A stretch of 64,000 bases of DNA from Chrysoporthe austroafricana (Eukaryota > Ascomycota > Sordariomycetes > Diaporthales > Cryphonectriaceae): assembly GCA_001051155.2 (NCBI GenBank), contig JYIP02000005.1:186001-250000 (forward strand), given 5' to 3'. Under the pieces are notes generated by a model, which made no database searches, had not been told where the DNA came from, and saw only the letters and a list, made by a program, of their open reading frames with translations. The position numbers and the translations under genes are program-made. Positions 23,472 through 36,297 of the stretch are shown in pieces. How positions within the stretch are numbered: the stretch's first letter is position 1; every line of letters starts with the position of its first letter.

Positions 23472-24561
23472 GGTGGTCGTTGCATCTCAGCCAGACTCTG
23501 CTTCGCTTGCTTCGGACGGGAGAATTCGACAAACCCAAGAGAAACGGAGCTGAAATCCCGAGAGACCGCCCTCTTAACGTCTTATGACATTGGAGGGTTC
23601 CACGTCAGCAAAAAGTACCCGATCTAGTAAACAATCTAAATGGAAAAGACATAGTCATCCAAAACCACTAGCCCCTTTGAGAAAAGACCCGTGGCACCTG
23701 AGAGAAGGGAGCTACTATACCAATATTAGCAGTATGGGGCGGAACGTTCCATAATTGTGTTGGATATCGGGCAGCCGGAGGCACCGTAAATCATCGTGTT
23801 AGAGCTTAGAAGGGATAAATCCGGCCTTGAAGCCCCCGGAGCTCGCTAGTACGACATCCTCCCAGTCCCAATGGCATTTCGTTCGGACCCTGGGGCAAGA
23901 AGGATCTCGTCCACTTACCCGAGATCGATACCAAACGCCACCACCCGTTCCGATGAACTCGGCCCTGCCGCGCAGGCCTAACCACTCAGATGCAGCAAAT
24001 ACCCCAACATCACCGCCTCCATGGACACATGGGGGCATGTCGCTAAGAGCAGGGAGGACTGAGATGCCTGCCCATGGCCCAGCGTTCCAGCACGCGATTG
24101 GACAACCATCAGTAAGCCGTTCGATGCTAGGTTCCAGCAATTCTGCATATAAGGGAACTTTTGGCACTTGGCTACCACATACGACCATAGCTACTGGAAA
24201 ATACGGCATCCCCGTCCGCTCTCCCAAAGTCAAGACAGTGAGTGCTAGAGTAGTACTGAGGTCGGTAATAGAGGATTCCCTGCTATTATATGTTTCCTTC
24301 CTCTTGTTCTTTGCTACTATGTCCTTACCGGCCTACATCTCGTCCGCTGTCTTCTTTCCCAAGCCTCTTTAATCTCCACACGTAACTATTTCAAAAGGGT
24401 AGTGTGGAGCATGGAGCTACACTGTCATGTGGTTGCTATGCGGCACCAGAGCAGATTTTGGTTGAAATTATTTACTTAATCTATCGGCATCTTGTTTGTG
24501 GACTCCAGAAAGATCCTCAAACCAGACAACACCTTTGATTTGCAGTGCGGGGGCGCGCGTA
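23472..24561. other. 1.1 kb between MFS and second P450, with an unexplained ORF pair
   Basis: This holds the MFS promoter and the 3' end of the second P450. Long frames overlap on opposite strands at 23799-24233 (minus) and 23827-24372 (plus). The minus frame has protein-like composition, with segments such as GCPIACWNAGPWAG and GGGDVGVFAAS, but starts with no supported upstream exon and matches no family I recognise. It could be a gene fragment. Confidence 0.3.
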
Positions 24562-26383
24562 TCAGGCTGCTGGCTCTGCAGCAGCTTCAGAACGTTTCTG
24601 CAACCTTACATAGAAGCCTTCCTGGAAAAAGAACCACGAATTTTCTACTGTGAACTTTTCGGGGTCTACGACCTGGATCTGCGATAGTGATGAATATCAG
24701 CACATGGAACGGGAGAGCTAACGCCATGCATTGAGAGAAGCACTCACGTCGTAATTGAGTACAAGGAATGATATCAGCTTGGTGATTTCTAGGATGCCGA
24801 CATATCTACCAAGACAGATTCGTCGCCCGGAGCCAAACTATGAAGTAGATTAACGTCAGTCATCTGGTGGAAAGAAGCAATGCGTTGACCAGAAATGGGC
24901 CAAGGGGATCGGGTAGCAAGAGAAAACCTACGGTCAACATGCTCGCCTCCAGCTTCTTCTTGTGTTCCTCTCCTTTCTCCAACCATCTCTCGGGCCGCCA
25001 AAACTCAGCGTCCTCACCAAAAGTCCCCTTGTGTCGGTTTACAACGTATGGACTCCCTCCAACAACGGTCCCTCCGGGCAGGAAGTGGCCGAGAACAGTG
25101 ACGCCCCCCTGGGGAACGACACGCTCTAACGGCAGTGCAAATGGTGGGTGCATACGGACTCCCTCGAGCACGCACGCGTTGAGGTACGGCAGGTGGCGAA
25201 CCTCGCTGTAAGAGGCTAGCGGACGGGACACAGCGGCGTCACGCAGCTCGGCCTGCAACTTGTGTAGACTGTACGGATAGACGAGGAGGTTGTAGAGCGT
25301 CGTGCGCATCAGGCTGCCCACACTGTCGGAGCCAGCGATGACGTTGGAGAATGTCCACGCTGTGGGAGCCCAGGCTGGGACCGTGTTGGGGTTGCGTGCT
25401 TGGATGTCGAGGTAGAGCGTTAGGAGGTCGTTGGACTTGGCACCCCTGATGTCGTCCTCGTTGCCAACAGCTCCTTTTTCGTTGTTAGCGAGGAGCGCCC
25501 GCTTCTCTGCGATAGCTTGGCCTACGAAACCGAGGATGCCCATCGACGCGTTGGAGAAGAAAGCCCTCTGAAGCCAGTCTCCGACACGGTTCTTACGTAG
25601 AATCCTGTCAAGATCGGGCGCCTGAGTCCAGGGCGCGGCCGTACGCATGAAGCCCCGGATGTTTTCCAGCATACTGTCCACGTCCTTGCCCGTATCAAGA
25701 AATCCATAGCGCTTGGAGAAGGTCAATGTGCCCATGACGTCGAAGGCAAAGAACTGCACCCAATTCCCCAAGTTCAGAACCTGGTCGTAGCCCACGAATT
25801 GGGTATCTAGCTTGGACTGCAGCACTGACAGGACTTCGTTGACGGCCCCTTCGTACGCGAGCGAGTTGTTTGCTGTGAAGAAGTTGGCGATGGGTGTCTT
25901 AAGCTGTTTATGGATGTCCTCGTCAGGGGTGTTGAAGATGGCATGCAAAGAGCCCCTTTTGGGTGTATACGGCTGAAGTGTTACGTAGAATTTGGACTTG
26001 TCCGTCCTGGTCAGCTGCAATCTAGTTTTCTATGCGTCTATGGCCTCAGGCATTGGACTACTCACCTTTGGAAAGCCTGTTCTTGTCGTGTAAACCACGG
26101 GGATGGCCTCGGGGTTGCTGAAGGCGACGGTGTTGGGCCCAATGCGCACGATCTCTCCATACTTCTCGTGGACATCTTGGAGTATCAAGTGTTGGCGCTT
26201 GGTTCTGACCCAAGATACCCGCTGTAAGTTAGTGATGGAGGCTGGGAAGGGGCCCGGGATGTGTCTCAAGCGCCACCACGTCCGGAATATGGACAAGGCG
26301 ACCGCCAGCATCATAGACAGGACGATGACGATTAAGACGAGAGGAACATTACTCTCCAAGGGAATATCACTGATAGGCTTCAT
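24562..26383 (-). CDS. cytochrome P450 monooxygenase (second of three)
   Basis: Four exons (26383-26066, 26014-24932, 24837-24748, 24678-24562) give 535 residues. The chosen ATG leads into a membrane anchor ([18 protein letters not shown]) and the proline-rich hinge HIPGPFPAS. The I-helix region reads [16 protein letters not shown], the K-helix ExxR is EGVR, WRPERWL follows, and [10 protein letters not shown] gives the haem Cys at about 475. This pattern resembles the pisatin-demethylase-like P450s of ascomycetes. It starts about 900 bases from the PKS start and is transcribed away from it, so the two probably share a control region and act in the same pathway. An in-frame upstream extension lacks an ATG and was dropped. 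Confidence 0.9.
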
Positions 26384-27283
26384 GATTTCCCGAGTTGCAC
26401 TGCGTGCTTCTAGGGCGTGTTCCGATCTGGTCAATCAAAGGTATTCCCCTCAGTGTTTTGAATTGCCAATGGTTGTTTTTAGGCCTACGCGTTAGACATT
26501 CCAGAGCAGCCGAGCTTGTTATTCTGATCATCACAGGAGTTATTCAAGCCGTCCACGGCGTGATGACTCTTGCTTCGCCCTAAGATGACCTGGGTTTTGG
26601 ATGCGAGGCGCTTGTGTGCGGGAAGAAACAAACGCCTGAAGTTGGCGCCGGGTACTTGGGGGTGGCGACTTTCAGCGACCCCCGCTTGCGGGCTAATATG
26701 GCTAATGCAATTGCAATTGCTGGCCCCCGCCCGAGTAGGCCATTTTAGCCCTAGCCTAATAATGTCCAATCTTGAAAGCGAGCATCGGAAGAATATAACG
26801 ACCGACCACATGCTGGCGCCGAGTAAGATGTCCAAGAACATCAACACCAACAACAAGTGCTCTAAGACACCACCGAGTGATTCCTCTAATCGCGTCGAGC
26901 CGCTCAAGTCATACTCGAGACCGTTATTCCGAAAGCTACATGGGTTTACGGCCAGGCACGGTGGCGGAGAGAGAGCCTCGGACTCGGAGCCTCGTCCACG
27001 CTACGCAGGTGCACGCGTCCGGGTGGCAATGCAAAGCACCTTGGCTTAGGCAGAGCCGGACCATTTCTTGATCGGGACGTCGTTCAGTTCGGCACAAATG
27101 CACTGCTTGTACAAGATGTCTGTGTTGGTTGGGCGGCAGGATCGCGTGAACAGGTGGTGCAAAGGCCACATGCATCGCAGCAGCAGGTGATTCCTTGGAC
27201 TCACCACACCGCGACGCTCGGCCGAGCTCGTTACAACGGGAAGCCTCAACCCCACTGGCTTGGATACCCCCAAGCAACACAAG
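26384..27283. promoter_or_regulatory. divergent promoter region, P450 and PKS genes
   Basis: The P450 and PKS genes run outward from this 900-base gap, which should contain both promoters of the central pair of the cluster. Overlapping short frames inside it have no family resemblance. I could not define a repeated operator by eye. Confidence 0.5.
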
Positions 27284-30200
27284 ATGCGCAAGTTCCGTGT
27301 TGCCCTCTTTGGGCCTCAAGCTACGCGTTGGACGCGTGAAGACCTCTCAAATCTCCAGTCGGCCCTCCTCCCGGGCGGGAACGCTCATTTCCTCGCGTCA
27401 AGTTTTGTCGAGCTCTCCTCCCTATGGCCTTTGCTCGAGGAAGATTTTGGTCCCCGCCATAGCCGCTCGGCGTATGAGCAGTTGAAGATGCTTGGCGGCT
27501 TTGCTAATGGGTCCGGAGCCCTCGATCCAGACAGCCTGGGCAACGCGCAGCTTGCGCCGCTCACTGTTGCATCCCAGGTGGTTGACCTTGTTCAATCCGA
27601 GGAGAGCAGTCTCAAACGCTTCGCCTCAGCCCAAGGCTTTTGCATTGGGTTCCTTACGGCTGCTGCATTGGCCTCAGCACATGACTGGGCTGAGTTCGAG
27701 ACCAATGTATGCAACGCTGTGCGCCTGGCCGCATGCATCGGTGTGATTGTGGATGAATATGAGGCGTCGCGCAACGACCAGGAGAAAACCGTTGCATTGT
27801 CTGTTCGCTGGAAGACTGCATCTGATAGGGCCTTGTTGGACACCTGTTTGGACTCCTTCTCCGAGGTAGGTTAGACTACTTGACAATCTTTCACGAAATT
27901 GTACTGATATGACACGACACGGATTTCATAGGCGTACGTTTCTTGCATTACAGACGAGAAAACATTGACAATCACGTTACCGGAAAGCGCCAGGGAGCCG
28001 CTCTGTGACCGGCTTGGGCAAGCCAGGCTGATGACGTCTCCAGTGGGCCTCCGCGGTTCGTACCACCATGCAAGACACGCTCAAGCTGCCGAGAAGTTAC
28101 GCCAACTGTGTGCCAAGAACACCAAGCTTCTAGGTCTTCCCGACGCCTCAAAGCTACAACTTCCCTTGCGGTCGACGGCTGACTCACAGGTTATCACCTC
28201 GGGTGAACTCCACATGACTGCTGTGAATCTTATTCTCTGCAGGAGGGCTCACTGGTTCCAAACCGTCAAATTGGCCACATGTCATGTCCCTCGCCATGAC
28301 ACCGAGTTCAAGGTGCTGGGTAGCGAAAGTGGTGTTGTTCCCCGCTCTATGAAGCGTGGTGTCCATTCCAGACAGAGTGGCCTAGATGACGAGCGTGAAA
28401 CCGACGAGATCGCTGTTATTGGCATGGCATGCCGCTTCCCGCAAGCCGAAAACCTTGATGCTTTCTGGGACTTGCTCTGCAGAGGAGGGACCAGCTTTGG
28501 CACATTGCCGCCTGATCGATTCCGACCGGATGAGGTTATACGTGAACCCAAGCTCTCCAGCTTCTGGGGCAACTTCCTTGATCGACCGGACGCATTCGAC
28601 CACCGTTTCTTCGCGGTCTCTGGACGTGAGGCTAAGTCGATGGACCCACAACAGCGTCTCGCGCTTCAGGTCGCATATGAGGCGCTCGAATCATCGGGCT
28701 ATTTCAGCGGCGCGACAACTCCCGAGACGTTGGTTGGCTGTTATCTTGGAGTCGGGGCGGTCGAGTACGGCAACAATGTTGCCTCGGAAACCGCCAACGC
28801 CTTTGCAGCCGTCGGGACGCTGAGGGCTTTCATCAGCGGTCGTATCAGCCACTTCTTCGGATTCTCCGGCCCCTCAATCACTTTCGACACGGCTTGCTCT
28901 TCGTCGGCCGTCGCTATGCATTCGGCCTGCAAGGCAATTCTTGGCGGGGAATGTTCCATGGCGCTTGCTGGCGGTGTCAATGTAATCACGAGCCCGACGC
29001 TCCACCAAAACCTCGCGGCAGCTTCTTTCCTGAACCCCAATGGGAGCTCGAAAGCTTTCGATGCCGCCGCAGGGGGCTACTGCCGTGGTGAGGGTGCGGG
29101 TATCCTGGTCCTAAAGAAACTCTCCAGGGCATTGGCGGATGGCGATACGGTTCTTGGTGTCATTGCGTCTTCGGCTGTCAACCAGAGCTCTAACTGTAGT
29201 TCCATTACTGTGCCCAACTCCGGATCCCAGAGCTCCTTGTACACACGCGTCCTCTCAGATGCGGGACTCGAACCTCGAGATGTAAATTATGTAGAAGCGC
29301 ACGGCACAGGAACCCAGGTTGGCGATCCGATCGAGTACGAGAGCGTCCGCATGGCGCTCACGGGCCTTGATCGGGATAGCGACGTATTTCTCGGCTCTGT
29401 CAAGGACAACATTGGGCACACCGAAGCTGCTTCCGGCGTTGCAGGAGTTATCAAGGTTCTTCTAATGATGCAACATGGGTTGGTGCCCAAACAGGCCGGC
29501 TTCAATTCTCTCAACCCACGCATCGAGGCTAGCCCACGAATCGTGATTCCTAAAACCACGCAACCCTGGAGTGCTCGAAGCCGTTATGCTGCCCTCGTTA
29601 ACAACTACGGTGCAGCCGGTAGCAACGCAGCGCTGCTCATCCGGTCACGCCCTGGGACGGATGACAAGGTAGCCGACACAAAGTCTCAATCTGCAGCCTA
29701 TCCGATTCTGCTCTCGGCCAAGACTCTCGGCCATCTGCAAGCACAAGTGACTGCGCTGAAGTCGCATTTGGTCAAGACTAAATCTCCGTTCGACAGCTTA
29801 GCGTATCAAATATCCCGCCGCCAGAACGTGTCGTTCGAGCATCGGCTAGCCTTCACGGCAACAGATCACGAGAGCGCCATGATTGCTCTGGACAATTCAG
29901 CCCCAACAAGCCCAAATACCTCAAAAAAGTTGCCGATTGTTTTGTGCTTCGGCGGCCAGACTGGTCGAACAGTCACTGTCTCCAGAAATCTTTACAATGA
30001 CTGCCTTCCGTTCCGACGTCAACTCGACCAGTGCAATGCTGTCTGCCAGGCGTTGGGTCTCCCGGGCATATTTCCAAAGATTTTTGAAGGCAACCCTGTG
30101 GAGGACCTCGTCTCTCTTCATTGTATGCTCTTGTCTCTGCAGGTGTCAACGGCTAGGTGCTGGCTCGAATGCGGTGTCGAGATCGACACTTTGATAGGCC

Positions 30201-33200
30201 ACAGCTTTGGTCAACTTTCGGCACTCTGCGTGGCCGATTCCTTGACCCTCGAGGACGCCTTCCACTTTGTTTCTGGCCGAGCCAGGATTATTCAGGATAA
30301 GTGGGGTGCCGAGGTCGGTGCGATGTTGGCGGTTGAGTGCGACAGGAATGAGATAGAGAGAGTGGTGAGCGCAGTGAATAAGGAGCACGATGGTGGCTCC
30401 TATGTGGACGTGGCCTGCTACAATGGTCCTCGTAGCTTTGTGTTGGCAGGAGATGCCTCGTCGATCATGATTGCCAAGGGAGAGTGTGAGAGGCGCTCCT
30501 TGAAGACCACCATGCTTCAAAACACGCATGCATACCACTCCCATCTAGCTGACGGCATCCTGGAGGACCTGGCCATGGTGGTTGGCTGCACACGCATCCG
30601 TCCGCCGCGACTTCGCGTCGAGACATGCTCCCCCAGCAGTAGTTGGGCTCAATTCACCTCTCACAATCTGGTTCACCACACTCGACAACCGGTTCACTTT
30701 GGAGACGCAGTTGAACGAATAGCCGCCCGCTTACCTTCAGCCATTTGGCTAGAGGCTGGCTCCGCAAGCCCCGTCGTTTCCATGGCACGGCGAGCTTTGC
30801 CAGCGCTCCAGCCAGGCCGATCAGACGTCTTCTTGTCCATGGATCTGGGCAGTCATGATGTCGCTGCCAACCTTGCCAAGGCCTCGTGTCAAATGTGGAA
30901 AGCCGGATCAGCTGGGGGTTTCTGGTACTTTGGTCCTAGAACCACCCATCGCTTTCAGACGGTCACTCTGCCGCCTTATCAGTTCGACAAAACCAGTCAC
31001 TGGATTCCGTTGAAGTTGGCCGCAGAGAAGTTTGAGCAACCAAGGGAGAGACATAGTCTCATGACGCCGATCAGCCGCAGCCTCTTCTCCGTGAACACAG
31101 CCAGTCCTGTCTTTGAACTTGCAACGCGGGGTCATGCTGTCGCAGGTCAGAGTCTCTGCCCTGCCTCTATGTACATGGAGATGGCATCGTGCGCAACACG
31201 ATCTCTCGCTGAGAAAGATTCAGTTGAGCTACTGCCGCACGTCGAGGGGCTAGTTATGTCAGCTCCGATTGGTCTAGGAACTACATCATCCGTTTTCTTA
31301 TGTCTTTGCCAGACCGGCCCTGATCGCTGGAACTTCAATATCTACAGCCGGCCGTCTTTGACCTTGACTGCGACGGCTGATGGAGGTGCTGAGACGGAGC
31401 ATGCCAGGGGCTCCATCGCCTGGATCTCGGCTGAAGATGCCATGGCCGACAAGCGACTCAAATTGCTTGAGAAATTTGGTACACAGGGAGTGCGGCGACT
31501 CTCGTCACGCGTGGGGTTGGACGGAATCAGCGGCGCCATGGTGTACAAGCTGTTCTCGGACGTGGTTACCTATGCCGACTATTTTCGCGGCGTGCAGAGC
31601 GTGGCTACTTTCGAGAACGAGGCCGTCGGTCGAGTTACTATACCCGCACAGTTTTCCCAGGTCTTCGCCGAGGACGAGACCGCTGGGTCATGCGATCCCG
31701 TCATTCTTGACAATTTTCTCCAGGTTGCCGGTATTCACGTCAATTGTCTGTCAGATCGAGACGACGGTGCTGTCTATGTGTGTACTGCCGTCGAGGAGGT
31801 CGTATTCACCGCCGCATACACGACACGCCGAGACGGAGAATCACGCGCTTGGTCTGTCTACACCCGCTATGAACCGTCTCCTGTAGTGGCTGAGGTGGCG
31901 AATGACACATTTGTCTTCAATGCGTCAAGTGATCTAGTCTTGGCCATCCTGGGTGCTACGTTCAAGAGCGTTCCGTTCAAGTCGCTTACCAAGAGCCTCG
32001 TCCGGGTCAACAAGGGCGCTGTTACGGCTTTGACAAAGCCGCTCCACACGAACTTATCCGCATCGACCCAGATCAGCAGCAAGTATGAGGACGATAATGA
32101 TACGGGATATCAGACAGCCGCGTCGTCTTCTTTACCCCGCAATGAAGAAGACGGGGATTACGCCTCGGAGAGATCTGCACCTGTGACTCTATCTACTGCA
32201 GGCACATCAGGGGTCACAGACATCTTACCATTGTTACATGATCTTTTGAGCGGCATCCTCGAGATTCCTGCCTCCGAGATCCATGACACATCTATCCTCA
32301 ACGAACTTGGTATCGACTCTTTGCTAGTGACTGAAGTTCTCTCCGATATCCAAAGTCGGTTTGGCGTCACCGTCTCTCAAGAAGCATTTATGAGCTGCGG
32401 CAATGTTCTTGATGTAGCACGTCTCATCCAACCTGACCAGTCTTCAGCAATGGAGAAGCAGAATACGACCAAAGTAGAGATGCCATCCTCGCAAACTGCA
32501 TCCGAACCGATGCCTATGGTCAGCCATGGCCAAACGGGTCCCAACCTCGCGACTTTAAGCCGCGAGAGTTTTCTGGCTGCTAATCCATCCTACAATGGCC
32601 ACGCAGAAGAGACGGGCTTTGCGGGTTTTTACAGCGGGCCGTTTCTTCTTCAGTCTCAGCTTGTTGTACGCTACGTTGTCGATGCTTTTTCTGCATTGAG
32701 CTGCGATCTCGAGCAAATGCATCCCGGCAGTCCAGTCCCCACTATCCAATTCCAACCCCAGTATACGAGACTGGTGCCTCAATTATACAAGATCCTCGGC
32801 GACGGTGGGCTGGTAAGCGAAAGCACTAATGGGGCGTTCTTTCGCACGGGGAAGCGGGCTCCTTCACTCTCTGCCTCGAAGCTGCACGAGGAAATGCTGG
32901 CAAAATACCCTAAGCACGCATCCGAGACGAAGCTGTTGCAAAGCACAGGCCCCAAATTGGCCGAATGTCTCTTGGGGACGGCTGATCCTATCTCCTTGAT
33001 CTTCCAGAACGCGGCGGCGCGCGAGCTTCTCGAAGATGTCTACACCAACGCACCCATGTTCAAGACAGGGTCCCTATTTCTCAGTCAATACTTGGCGTCG
33101 GTGCTCGAGCGTGTCGGGGGCCGTCGAGAGCTGAAGATTCTTGAACTCGGCGCCGGTACTGGTGGCACTACAAAGCACATTGTGTCAACGCTGGTGGAGC

Positions 33201-34747
33201 TCGGTGGTAAGTTCTCATACACCTTTACCGACCTCTCACCATCTCTTGTGGCTGCGGCCAAGCGAAAGTTCTCCAAATGGTCATCCTTTATGCAATTCGC
33301 TACCATGGACATTGAGAAAGACCCAGCAACACACTTGCTGGCCAGCTACGATGTCGTATTATCGACCAATTGCATTCACGCGACCAAGAGCCTGGTCGTG
33401 TCCACAACCAACATTCGCAAAATGCTACGTCCCGACGGCATTCTGTGCTTGGTGGAGCTCACTCGGAACCTATATTGGTTCGATCTGGTATTCGGTCTCC
33501 TCGAGGGGTGGTGGCTCTCAAATGACGGGCGTCCGCACGCGCTGGCCCACGAACATGTATGGGACCGTTCCCTGCGGACTGCTGGCTTTGAATGGGTTGA
33601 TTGGAGCACCAGCCCGCTTCCCGAATCCGACATCTTGCGCGTCATCACTGCTTCACCATTCAAATTAGAGTTACTGGGCCATTCTCCCAGCCATGATCTG
33701 GTGACTAAGCAGACTGTGACGTTCTCGGAGACGAACGACGTGCGTCTTGAAGCCGACATCTACTACCCCACCACCTTGGTCGATTCGGGAAACAGGCTGC
33801 CCGTGGCTCTCATGATTCACGGTGGAGGCCACATTATGCTTTCTCGGAAGGAAGTTCGGCCGGAGCAAACAGCCATACTGCTTCGCAATGGGTTCCTCCC
33901 TATCAGCATCGACTACAGGTTGTGTCCCGAGACAACACTCCTTGAGGGCCCCATGGTCGACGTCGTAGAAGCCTATGCGTGGACTCGCACCGTCCTTCCC
34001 AAAACCAAGCTTGCTCGGCCCGATGTTGTCGCTGATGGCACCAAGGTTGTCATCGTAGGATGGTCTTCTGGAGGCCATCTCGCGACGACACTTGCATGGA
34101 CGTCGCCGGCGCGCGGTATCGAGCCGCCCAACGCCATCCTCGCCTTCTACTGCCCAACCGACTTTGAGGACCCCTTCTGGAGCCGGCCTAATTTCCCTGC
34201 CGGCGCCGACACGGAGAACGACAGCTACGAGCTTGATGATGATATTTGGGTCAATGGCGTCATGGACAAGCCGATCACCAACTATCAGGTGCCGAGCCGC
34301 AAGCGTGCCATGGGCGGGTGGCTTTGCCCCACTGACGCGCGTAGCCGGCTAGCCCTGCACATGAACGTCCACGGGCGCATGCTGAATGTCGTCCTGGATG
34401 GTCTGGATAGGGCGAAACGTGTGCCCATCAAGAGCGGGTCGCCCAGCCGCGAGGACGTGCGGTTCGCGAGCACGCTGGCTCAGGTCCGCGCGGGCAACTA
34501 TGCCGTGCCGACTTTTCTAATCCACCCACGACAGGATGACTTAGTCCCGTGGGAGCAAACCGAACGGACATGGAAGGCCATGAGGGAGCACGGAGTAGAT
34601 GCCGAGCTGAGGGTCATTGATGATGAGGCGCCGCATTTGTTTGACCTGAGCCCACAGGATCGAAGGTGGTATCTGGCTGGAACGCGGGCCATGAGCGAGG
34701 GGTATGCATTTTTGGCGCGCCATGTTGGAGTAACTTGGCTAGATTGA
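27284..34747 (+). CDS. non-reducing polyketide synthase, SAT-KS-AT-PT-ACP-CMeT-hydrolase
   Basis: One 66-base intron (27866-27931) joins the SAT exon to the rest, giving 2465 residues. Domains: SAT with GFCIG (Cys about 120); ketosynthase from about 352 with DTACSSS (Cys 516), EAHGTGT and GHTEAASG; acyltransferase GHSFGQ (Ser 952); product template with His 1262 and Asp 1454; one ACP, LGIDSL (Ser 1657); C-methyltransferase with LELGAGTGG near 1931; and an alpha/beta hydrolase with HGGGH near 2157, GWSSGG (Ser 2239), Asp near 2396 and His near 2429. All core catalytic residues are present. Size and domain order match synthases of 3,5-dimethylorsellinate and 5-methylorsellinate (AusA, Trt4, MpaC type). 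The likely product is a C-methylated orsellinate-like acid freed by the hydrolase; methylation count and chain length cannot be read here. Confidence 0.95.
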
Positions 34748-35110
34748 TGAGTTTGCAGGTACAGATTGTTTTGTCTTGCTTCTTTTTCCTACCATTTTCG
34801 TCCTATGACTCGACTATACAATCTAAACCCCGGTACTTTAACGACCTTCAATCTCTCAAACATTCCTTAGCCTAGACGTTCGTTGATCCTGAAATTCGTC
34901 TACCCCGGGAATTGCCCATCCCAGACGTTGCTTGTCCTGGGTCCATCTATTCTTCGGTTCGGAAATTTGTAACCCGAGCACTGGCTCACCTACTTTTCTG
35001 TCACTTTTGTCCAATGAATTGATAGCAATCCGTGTACATTACAGGATGGCCCTGCATACGAGACACACTCTTCATTTGCTTTTCAAACTATCTCAATTTC
35101 CCACCTTCAG
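34748..35110. other. intergenic region between convergent PKS and hydrolase genes
   Basis: The two genes end facing each other. The gap holds their 3' flanks only; short frames are not supported and no clear polyadenylation hexamer was fixed. Confidence 0.4.
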
Positions 35111-36297
35111 TCATTGCGACGGCACAAAGTCGTCACAAAACAACCATTGCGTCTCCTTCTTCAGCCCCCGCTCCCTCCAGTCATTGATTGTTCTGGGAAA
35201 GAATGGAATACGGCCTCTCAGCGAGAGGTCATGGGCCAGTAACACAAGCACGTTCTCGTCTGCGTCCAGCTCCTGGATTTTGCGGACCGTGTCCATGGCA
35301 GCGTCCCGGTCGGCGAAAACGGGCCCCTTTTTTGGCAGTGTGAGGAAGGGTTCTGTTGTGGGATACTGCTCGCCGTCGTGGACTAGATGGCCCGGGCATA
35401 TTGATAGGGGTAGGTAGTCGCTTGGTCGTAGCAAGCCGGCATGGTGGGCAGCGTCAGCGCCTAGGAAGACGAAAGTGGAGGGAGTCGTGCGTGCCAGCCC
35501 ACACATATGGCCCATCGCGTGTCCAGGCGCGTCAAGGAGATAGAAAGACCCATCGCCGAAAAAGTCATGGGCAGTCAAACATCCGATCTTGAGACCGTTT
35601 TCATCGAAGGAGATCTCGCGCAGCGTCCGACCTGCGCGGTCAGAGTCCAGCACTGTACCGTCTGGGTTGGATGGCCAGCCCGGCCATGAGAAGGCTGCGA
35701 CACCAGGTCCCACGACGAGGTCCACATGCGGCGGGAATCGCGATGGGTCGCCCGTGTGGTCGAAATGGTTGTGCGACCAAACGATTGCTTCCAGGTCAGC
35801 CGGCTGGACGGGGCTGTGCGAGGATAAGAGCACAGCAGCTACATCGATGTCTTGGCCTAGAGAGGGGAGAGTGATGGTTGTGGTAGCGTTAATTAGGGAG
35901 ACAACGCGCGGGGCGTAGTTTTGCCAATCCGGGCGGACGCCGAGATCGAAAAGTATGTGGCGTGGGCGGTTTCTGGTGGTGTTAGAGATGAGGAAGACGT
36001 AGGTGGGCGCACGGACGTCTGTGAGGGACAAGGAGGTGGGATGAGGCTGGTCCCAGAAGAGACCTGATTTGAGGTGGAGGAGGATGTTTCTGTTGCATTT
36101 TTTGGTTGTCAGTGTCTCGTTCATTTCCTTTCTAGGGGCATGGTAGAAAGAAGGCACTCTACATACGTGTCAATGACCCGAACTTGCACCGTGTATGATG
36201 AATCAGGCAGGTTGAGCTCTGACGGCGATTTTGCGGCGGGCTTCTCCTCTAAGCCGCTTACTGCTACCCCTGGTTTTTTGCTAAGATGGGTAGGCAT
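35111..36297 (-). CDS. metallo-beta-lactamase-fold hydrolase (lactonase-like)
   Basis: Two exons (36297-36167, 36089-35111) give 369 residues. The binuclear metal motif HxHxDH is seen as SHNHFDHTG, with a later His in DAPGHAMGHM, Asp in GADAAHH and His in LLAHDLS, matching the remaining ligands of the fold. The chain looks like the N-acyl-homoserine-lactonase-related group of the superfamily. No signal peptide, so cytosolic. In aromatic polyketide pathways members of this fold act as stand-alone thioesterases or lactone hydrolases. Because the PKS here already has its own C-terminal hydrolase, a lactone-opening or ester-cleaving step later in the pathway is an alternative. It faces away from the prenyltransferase gene across a 1.5 kb gap. 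Confidence 0.85.

Noticed and set aside
27260..27283. Upstream extension of the PKS start
   Set aside because: The longer frame begins with TTG; the first ATG is at 27284 and gives a normal SAT N-terminus.
26485..27319. Several frames of 80-159 codons between the second P450 and the PKS
   Set aside because: They overlap on both strands, show no family motif and lie in the expected divergent promoter.
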